Shown piece by piece: positions 57,648 to 64,000 of a stretch of 64,000 bases of DNA. A model generated the notes under the pieces. That model did not search any database, was not told the origin of the DNA, and was given only the letters and a program-made list of their open reading frames with translations. The DNA lies in contig MU839830.1 of assembly GCA_030411725.1 (NCBI GenBank), positions 1,612,001 through 1,676,000 of the forward strand, written 5' to 3'. Origin of the DNA: Echria macrotheca. Its lineage: Eukaryota; Ascomycota; Sordariomycetes; Sordariales; Schizotheciaceae. The translations under genes were made by a program, and so were the position numbers. Every line of letters begins with the position of its first letter. Within the stretch, counting starts at the first letter, position 1.

Positions 57648-58464
57648 ATGACCACCACGAATCCCCGCATCCGCATCCGCGAGGCTGTCCCGGCCGATGC
57701 ACGCGCGATGGCCGAGATCGACTTTGCTGCTTTTGGAACCGATATCATAGGCCAACTGTTGAATCCTCCACCAGTGTCCGAGGCGGCCAAAGAGAAGATG
57801 GCGCACAGTTACTTCCCTCCGGAGGGAAATTTTAAACCAAACGCCGAGACCATCTTTATGGTTGCCGAGCTCCTCCCGCAAGATGGACCGGCCGATGGCC
57901 CCGGTGAGATTGTCGCCTGGGGCAAATGGGTCCTTCGACGAGAGCCGATGGACGAGGAAGGATGGAATGTCAGCCATGATATGCCACCTCCGTCGGACGG
58001 TCATGAAGGGGTCAATGTCAAAGTGTACAACTGGTTCATTGCTGAGATTCATCGCAATCTCACCAAGATCGTTCGCGGTGAACCTCATCTCTGTAAGTGT
58101 TTGCTACATTCCCCCAGGTTTCAAGGACTGAAAACCGGTAGATCTGAAGGGCCTCGCCTGTGCTCCAACACGCCAAAGACTAGGTGCAGGGTCCGCTCTT
58201 GTTCGCTGGGGGAATGATCTTGCGGACAGCCTGGGCTTGGTGAGCTACATCGAGGCATCGCCACACGGTTATTCCGTGTACAAGAAGCAAGGTTTCGAGG
58301 ATGTGCTCGCGCTAGATTTCAAAGTTACAGAGACCTGGGGCGCGATTAAGGAAGAAGGTCGAAACTGGGGGGAGAACAACGCGGTAGAAATCGGCGGGCC
58401 GCTTGCTCCTGGATGTCTAAGAACGGTCGTCATGAGGCGTCCAGCAAGGCCACTTCCAAATTAA
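57648..58464 (+). CDS. GNAT-family N-acetyltransferase
   Basis: Exons 57648-58092 and 58142-58464 (49-nt intron) give 255 aa. The N-terminus (RIRIREAVPADARAMAEIDFAAF) is the usual GNAT beta1-alpha1. The conserved acetyl-CoA site follows the splice junction: LKGLACAPTRQRLGAGSALVRW, corresponding to motif A (Q/R-x-x-G-x-G/A), then YIEASPHGYSVYKKQGF, the typical GNAT C-terminal strand and helix. The ends of the two exons join within PHLYLKG. This subtype is widespread in filamentous fungi, often in clusters of metabolism, and may acetylate a small molecule; the substrate is unknown. No targeting signal is visible. Confidence 0.88.
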
Positions 58465-59181
58465 GATCTCACAGTTTTCAACCGAAGCCAAGAATTCAAT
58501 CGAATACACTCGACCATTGATATTCACCAGGAAACTCCTTTGGACGCGCGTGGTATTTTCCTTCACTGCTATATATCATTAACCCCGGAGTTGATGTAGC
58601 AGCCACGCATTACTACCCCATACCCGGGCCGGCGGACCGTCCCGAGCGCGCTGACACATGACAGGTCACAGTTGGGTTACCTAGTCGAAGTCACGCGGGT
58701 ATCCAGGTTCAGCAGTCCAAACTGAACGCATCGATACGAAATCTCGGATATGGACGTCGCGTCGCCACTATACTAGACACGTTCCGTGGTGGAGACTCTA
58801 ACCAACCGGGACGATGTACTAGCACTAAATTTCATGGACGGCCCGAAAGCATTGGATTCACGGTAATTTCGTCTTCGAAAGCCATTAATGCATAGTCTGG
58901 ACTGTCGCTTGCTCGACTCCACAGCTCGCCTCCGCAGTCTCGGCACCCCGGATATTGTTCATCCAAGCCGCTAGGTTCGATATAGGCATGCGGCTCTTTT
59001 ACTTCCGAGAATGCCACATTGCTTAAAACCTGGGGAAAACCGAGTCCAAATCCGGGGTGCATTCTTTTGTCTTTCTTCTGCAGCGTTATCAATGGCGTGA
59101 TTGTCACTAGCCTGCTGCCCCCTTTTGTTTACTTATTAACCCTAGGTTATCTAATCAGGACCGCATTGCTTCCGCTGGAAA
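58465..59181. other. Intergenic region
   Basis: 717 bp between the GNAT and TPR-SET genes, both plus strand. A 91-codon minus-strand frame (59107-58832) contains PGCRDCGGE but has no complete motif, and is not called. Nothing else seen. Confidence 0.5.
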
Positions 59182-61429
59182 ATGGCTGTGACAGCCTCGC
59201 CGGCCACAGAGGGCGCTCCGAGAGAGCTGGTCGGGGCGCTGCCGCCGAGGAGACTGACAAAGGAAGAGTTGTTGAAAACGCACAAGGCATATCTCAAGAA
59301 GCAGGATCTGACTCCGGATGCGCCGAGGCCTGTCAAGCAGCCTGTTATGGCTGAGGCCTACCCGGCCTCTACCAAGTCGATTAGAGATGTCGAGATTGTA
59401 CGTCGTGCCACTTGTCAAAAGTGAGAAACAGCACTGACGGATCAGATACCCCTGACGGAGCTCCGGGTGGAGACACACCACCGGGGCAAGGGCATCATCG
59501 TCAAGGTGGCCAGCCCGCCGTTCGTGGGCGCCGGTGCCGTGAGCGTCGTCGAGGACGAGTTCGGCAACGCCGACAAGCTGGCCATTTACAACCAGGGCGA
59601 CACGTCGATCCTTTCGGGCGTGCCCGAGGGATGTGTGGTCGCCGTCAAGGAGCCGTACTACAGGTTCAACGGGTCGGATACCGACTACATGATCTGCGTC
59701 GACCATCCGTCGGATGTCATCCTGCTGCGCTTTACCGATCCTATCATCCCGGAGCCGCTGCGACTTGGGCCGTTGCTGAAGACGGCGACTGACTGGAAAA
59801 AGGCTGGTGACACGGCGTTTCTGGAGAAGGATTTCCCGACGGCTATTTTCTGGTATGTTTTGATTTGTCATGGTGGTAGACAACTGGAGTGCTCACATGT
59901 GTCAAAGCTACTCGGAGGCGCTCGAGGAATCAAACGACAAGGCGTTCAAGGCGCCCGTCTACACCAAGCGGGCCGGGACAAACCTGCTCCTGGGCCGATA
60001 CGATGCGGCAATGTCGGACTCGCTTGCCTCGCGGATAGGAGGCCCATCGGACTGGAAGGCTTACTACAACGCCGGCCGCGCCGCCTACGGGCTGTGCGAG
60101 TACCGCCGCAGCAGGGAGTACCTGGAGAAGGCACTGGAGCTCAACGAGGCCGGGACGGGTGTGCGGAAGGAGTACGAACGGTGCCTGGCGCGGCTGCGCG
60201 AGGAGGAGACCGGCGACTACGACTTTGCGGGGATGCACAAGCAACTCAGCACGCAGAACGTACACATGGACCACGGCTCATTCCTGCGGCGCACCGCGGT
60301 CAAGGAGTCAGGTCTCCCCGGCGGCGGGCGCGGACTATTCGCGACCGAGGACATCCCGGCCGGCGAGCTGATCCTGGTGGAAAAGGCCACGCTCATGCCG
60401 AACCAGTACGACCCCTCGCGCGCGTCTCCCGCGCTCTTCGCCCTGATGGTGCGCCAGCTATGCGACAACCCATCCCTAGCCCGGACCATCCTCCCCCTAT
60501 ACGCGGGCGACTACGCCCGCACCGGCGCTGAAGGCACCCTCGTAGACGGCGTGCCGGTCGTCGACATCTATCTCGTCGAAAACATCCGCACAAAGAACTG
60601 CTTCAGCCTGCCCCCCTCCACGCTCGACGACACCAAGCTCGCGCGCCAGGAGACGCGGCTCGCCAAGGGCCTCTGGGCGCACGCGAGCTACATGAACCAC
60701 AGCTGCGTGCCCAACTCGATGCGCTCGTTCGTGGGCGATATGCTCATCAGCCGCGCGACGCGGGACATCCGCGCCGGCGACGAGATCACGCACCAGTACG
60801 TGCCGGTGAAGGCCATCGCCGACGTGCGCGCGAAGCTCTACCGCGACGGCTGGGGCTTCGACTGTACCTGTCCATTGTGCGCGGGCGAGCGCGACCTCCC
60901 AGAGACTAACAACGCCAAACGCCGCGCCGAGGCCCTCGCCGCCGTCGAGAAGGTGTGCAACAAGCGGCCGTCTTCCAACGGTGCCATCGTTCCGGACTCG
61001 GCCATCCGCACCGTCGATCGTCTTGCGCGCCAGCTTGAAGATGCGCACGAGGTGGACGTGTATGCGGCCCTGCCTAGGCTGATGCTGATTTACCCGTCCA
61101 ACTGGCTCGTCTCGGCACACCGCGGCCGTAAGAACTGGACCAAGGTGCTCCGGTACGGCACGCGCGTGCTGCGCAACTTTGGGTTCGTGAGCGTGCCGCT
61201 GGATGAGGACGCGGAGAAGGAAGACTGGGACCCCATGGCGATATATACTTCGTCTGGCAAGGCGACGCTGATGACGGTGCATGTTGTTGCTGCGCTGCGG
61301 AGGCTTGCGCAGGCGTATGGGGCGCTTGGGCGGGAGGGGATGGCCGAGAGGTGTACGGCGGCGGCGGGGCTGGGGTATAAGATGGTTACGGGGTGGGAGA
61401 ATGATATGACCGGGGTGGATAAGGATTAG
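59182..61429 (+). CDS. TPR-SET domain protein, SMYD-like
   Basis: Exons 59182-59397, 59446-59852 and 59908-61429 (introns 48 and 55 nt) give 714 aa. Residues 1-185 are a family-specific N-terminal region with a beta-rich part (VVAVKEPYYRFNGSDTDYMI). TPR-like helices follow (about 195-300, DWKKAGDTAFLEKDFPTAI, YNAGRAAYGLCEYRRSREYL). The SET domain (about 335-540) starts with GGGRGLFATEDIPAGELIL, is split by a long insert, and holds the NHSC core (YMNHSCVPNS) and the catalytic Tyr in ITHQYV. A post-SET CTCPLC pair can bind zinc. No MYND finger is present. It probably methylates lysine on histone or non-histone proteins; the target is unknown. Confidence 0.92.
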
Positions 61430-61700
61430 GGGGGTTGTGTGGAATATCCGGCGTGTGATGTTATTTTTGGTGTATACCTGATATTTCTAAGGAAAATAGG
61501 ATATGAACTACTTGTTTCCCTGCAATTTCTGAGCGGGTTCAACGCCGTACCTATCTAGCTACCTATTGGCAACGGTCTCCAAGTTCTCCAAGTAGTTCGC
61601 TTTCTCATTCTTTCACCATAAGTGAAATCCACAATGTTGATTAAGTCTGCAATGTATCCACTACATTCCCGCACGGGCTCCTCCTCTCGTCTCACGCACG

Positions 61701-63123
61701 CTATTGCATGGCACCCAACCAAGGATGCCTCAACAAATCCTCAGTCGACAACCGATCAGCCGGGTTGATCTTCATGATAGCCCTAAGAAACGACCCGAAT
61801 GCTTTCCTATCGTCCTCCCCAAGCCCAGGCATGAACGCCTCCGATTCCAGCGGCGGCCTGCCAAGCGGTCCGATACCCTTAGACCTCCCTTCGTCGTCAA
61901 AGATTTCCCGAACAATGTCCTGATCTCCCTTTTTGAGAAGCTCCCTCGGAAACGGCCCAAAGAGGTCCACAATCTCAGCAATATGTGCCTTGCGCTCGTA
62001 ATGCCCATCAGGCGGAACCCGGCCAGAAAACATGCGGACCGCCCGGTAGAGCTCGAGCAGGAGGGCACCGAGGTTCCACCAGTCGACGGTTGCGTCCCAC
62101 GGGGCCTTGATAAGAACTTCTGGGCACGCAGGGCCACGGGCTGGATATTCTCCGTAAGGTGCTTCGTCGCCCAGCTGGACACGCCCCAGTCGCCTAGGGC
62201 AATGCCAAACTGGTCGACGTGTCTTGAGTCCTCCTCGTTGAAGTAGAACTGACGAAGCCGGATGGATCGGATGGGCGTATATGCCTCTTCGGCCCTGTCT
62301 TGCTTGGGAATCGGAGCCTGTGCAAGGTAACCGGACTCTATCTGGGACGTGTCCCGGAACTTGACAAAGATATTGTCAGGTTTGATATCTTCAAGACTAT
62401 CAGCCATAGGTTTCTCGTATAAAGTGTGTATACGACTCACCCGTGTGTATGACATCGCAGCCATGGGCATAGTCAAGGGCCAGCAGTAGCTGGATGGTGA
62501 ATCTATGGATGACAAGGTAGGGGAGCTGGTTGTCTTGGAACCAGGCGCCGAAACTCCGCAGAGTCTCGCCCATGAGCTCGAAGACGAGGCAGACGTGAGT
62601 CCCGTTGGGGCCTTGATGCTCGAAATCATCGATGAGGTGGCAGATGTAGGCGTAGCCAAGCTCTTCTTTATCTCCGTCATCGCGAAGATGCCTGAGAATC
62701 TCCCTCTCAAAAATTGGGTGGTCTTCAGCGTAGGATTCTGCACTTAGCACCTTGAGGGCGCGGAACCTATGCTCGTCATCATCCCTGAAGTATCCGCTGC
62801 AGGTCAGCAGACTTCTTTGATGCCTGGGATTCTTTGGGATGTGCGCGATTGACTCACGCTTTCGTCAAGTCTCGGACGAGCCAGACGGTCGAGTACACAC
62901 CATAGCCGATTTTACTCAAGACCTTGTATTTATCGGCATAAGTATCGCCGATGTACACTGGATGAAACCCGCCTGGTTTGTAGGAGGCCCTACCCTCCTC
63001 GATATCGCTTTCAGTGATGGACGGAGGCGCGACGAGGGGGGCGGACTCCGGTTCCGGCGAGGTTCCTTGCGTGCCCGTATCTGGAGGGGTAGCATGATTC
63101 TCGACATCGGCGGCGGTGGGCAT
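61701..63123 (-). pseudogene. SRPK-like protein kinase with a one-base frameshift
   Basis: Exons 63123-62858, 62796-62441 and 62388-61701 follow good splice signals. The product is an SRPK-type Ser/Thr kinase: Gly-rich loop (KIGYGVYSTVWLV), Lys in ALKVL, the split-kinase feature typical of SRPKs, the HRD region modified to CDVIHTDIKPDN, and DWG (for DFG) in LGDWGVSS. After NIQPVALRA the frame breaks at 62122-62125, where the run of G on the plus strand appears one base short. The downstream part (EVLI, WDATVDWWNLGALLLELY, through HPWLGAMQ) continues in another frame. With 1310 nt in three exons the length is exactly one base short of 437 codons. This may be a real mutation or an assembly error. 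Without the break it would be about 436 aa. Confidence 0.75.
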
Positions 63124-63374
63124 GATGAGGTTCAGAATCCAAAAAGGATATTGAGGAAGGGGAACTGATAGACGAAAATGCTGGCGGTAGTGGTTCAGGC
63201 TGTTTCCCATTTGTTGGAATTGCGGGAGGGTGGGCAGCACAAGCGGGGAACTGACCCGGATGCCCCTGAACACTTCACCGTCGAATTTAAAGACATCAGC
63301 GGAAATCACATCAGTTATGTAAATGGCTTTATATGTACAGTTAAGGGTGTTATTTTCAAATCTATAGTATAGCG

Positions 63375-64000
63375 TCATAGGGGGTTTGAGGGTACCTGAA
63401 CTATCGCTCTGCGACGGAATCAGGCTACTAAACGGAACACGTTATTTGCGTAGACTAACCGTGTAAGTGCATGTGGTCCACTGAGAAGATCAAGCAGGGC
63501 GACCTGGCGCGCCAGCCTGTCTCGGAATTCCTGGACGCGATTTTGTTCCTGCGTTTGAAAAAAAAGGCTTCTTCCACCATCATAGACCGGCTTGCCCGAG
63601 CCTCCTTTCGCCAGGCTCTTCCCAAACCTGGGGCTAATTCGGTCTATGATCTCCTGAAGCAGCGAGTCGCATTCATCAGCATGGCAGATCCGATGGGAGA
63701 CAAGTCGAACGGAAGGACGAGACGATTCCACGGTTCTCGAATCTAGGCAAAACTCAGTTAGAGGTTTAAAGGACGATCTGCTGTGAGGATGAAGAAGAAC
63801 TTAAAGGCGCCTGTGGCCGTAGCTAAATGCATCGACTGGTCCATGTTCACCTGCCTACCTAAGGTACCCATCCTGCTGGGACGCTCTTGCCAATGCTAGC
63901 CCAAACAGATTGTGTACAAGGCAGTCGGCTAAAATGGAACCGTAGAACTCACCAGAGTCAAGACGCGGACCAAGTCGCCTAACTTCCACTGCCAGGATTT
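63375..64000 (-). CDS. Partial gene, NOD-like N-terminal helical fragment
   Basis: On the minus strand an exon of about 63750-63460 reads as protein: CDSLLQEIIDRISPRFG, then FFQTQEQNRVQEFRDRLAR. The pattern (Cys-x3-L-x2-I/L then a helix ending in RLxRQ-x3-L-x-L) resembles the helical N-terminal regions of fungal NACHT and ankyrin proteins. A further exon seems to enter from the right edge, ending at a GTGAGT donor at 63952. After 63460 a GTTAGT donor and a CGCAG acceptor at 63409 would give a short tail ending near 63375. No NACHT or repeat domain follows, so it is either a truncated remnant or a short stand-alone protein. Boundaries are uncertain. Confidence 0.35.

Noticed and set aside
59467..60531. 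354-codon frame overlapping the TPR-SET gene
   Set aside because: It runs across the 59853-59907 intron in another phase and is Arg/Pro/Gly-rich without a domain; the TPR-SET frame carries all motifs.
1..64000. CRISPR array, rRNA genes, full-length transposons
   Set aside because: No regularly spaced direct repeats with unique spacers, no rRNA-like sequence, and no transposase or reverse transcriptase motif was seen on either strand.

Overview
The window is nuclear DNA of a filamentous ascomycete, most likely a plant-biomass-degrading sordariomycete (Chaetomiaceae-like; this is inference from gene content and style, not from a search). The genes are split by 43-270 nt introns with GTRNGT donors, CTAAC/CTGAC branch sites and YAG acceptors. 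Intergenic gaps of 0.3-2 kb carry short TACCTAGGTA palindromes. The protein set mixes conserved eukaryotic housekeeping genes with secreted carbohydrate-active enzymes carrying a fungal CBM1. Exon coordinates in the entries were derived by hand from splice signals and reading-frame continuity.

Left third (1-19.5 kb): a possible 5' end of a gene leaving the left edge; a bZIP regulator with two AT-hooks (2.3-3.7 kb, -); a large unrecognised repeat protein with helical repeats, a coiled coil and tandem C-terminal repeats (5.5-9.4 kb, +); a secreted GH3 beta-xylosidase (10.6-13.4 kb, +); a small secreted 8-Cys protein (13.9-14.2 kb, -); a CE1 acetylxylan esterase with CBM1 (15.3-16.5 kb, -); and a 14-TM MFS exporter (17.5-19.5 kb, -). 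The xylosidase and the esterase act on the same substrate, xylan, and the esterase promoter has two GGCTAA XlnR/Xyr1-type sites.

Middle (21-43 kb): HMG-CoA reductase (-) and nicotinamidase (+) diverge from a 1.7 kb promoter region; the Hsp90 co-chaperone STI1 (-); a membrane RING-H2 ubiquitin-ligase candidate (+); a HET-domain allorecognition-type protein (-); a CYP65-like cytochrome P450 (-); a Kre9/Knh1-like secreted wall protein (-); and a DHA1 MFS transporter (-). No polyketide, peptide or terpene synthase is present, so the P450 and the transporters are not evidence of a metabolite cluster.

Right third (44-64 kb): RNA polymerase III subunit RPC6 (+), cyclophilin (-), an Ent3/epsinR-type ENTH adaptor (+), a 4-TM MARVEL-like protein with an alternating A/B repeat tail followed by an in-frame continuation after its stop (+), a Zn2Cys6 regulator (-), a membrane-anchored hemerythrin/HHE protein (-), a GNAT acetyltransferase (+), a TPR-SET protein (+), an SRPK-like kinase with a one-base frameshift (-), and at the edge a fragment resembling the N-terminal helical region of fungal NOD-like proteins (-).

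Most promising for something undescribed: the repeat protein at 5.5-9.4 kb, the A/B repeat tail with possible stop-codon continuation at 52-53.3 kb, a perfect 32-bp inverted repeat at 43.5 kb, and the small 8-Cys secreted protein.
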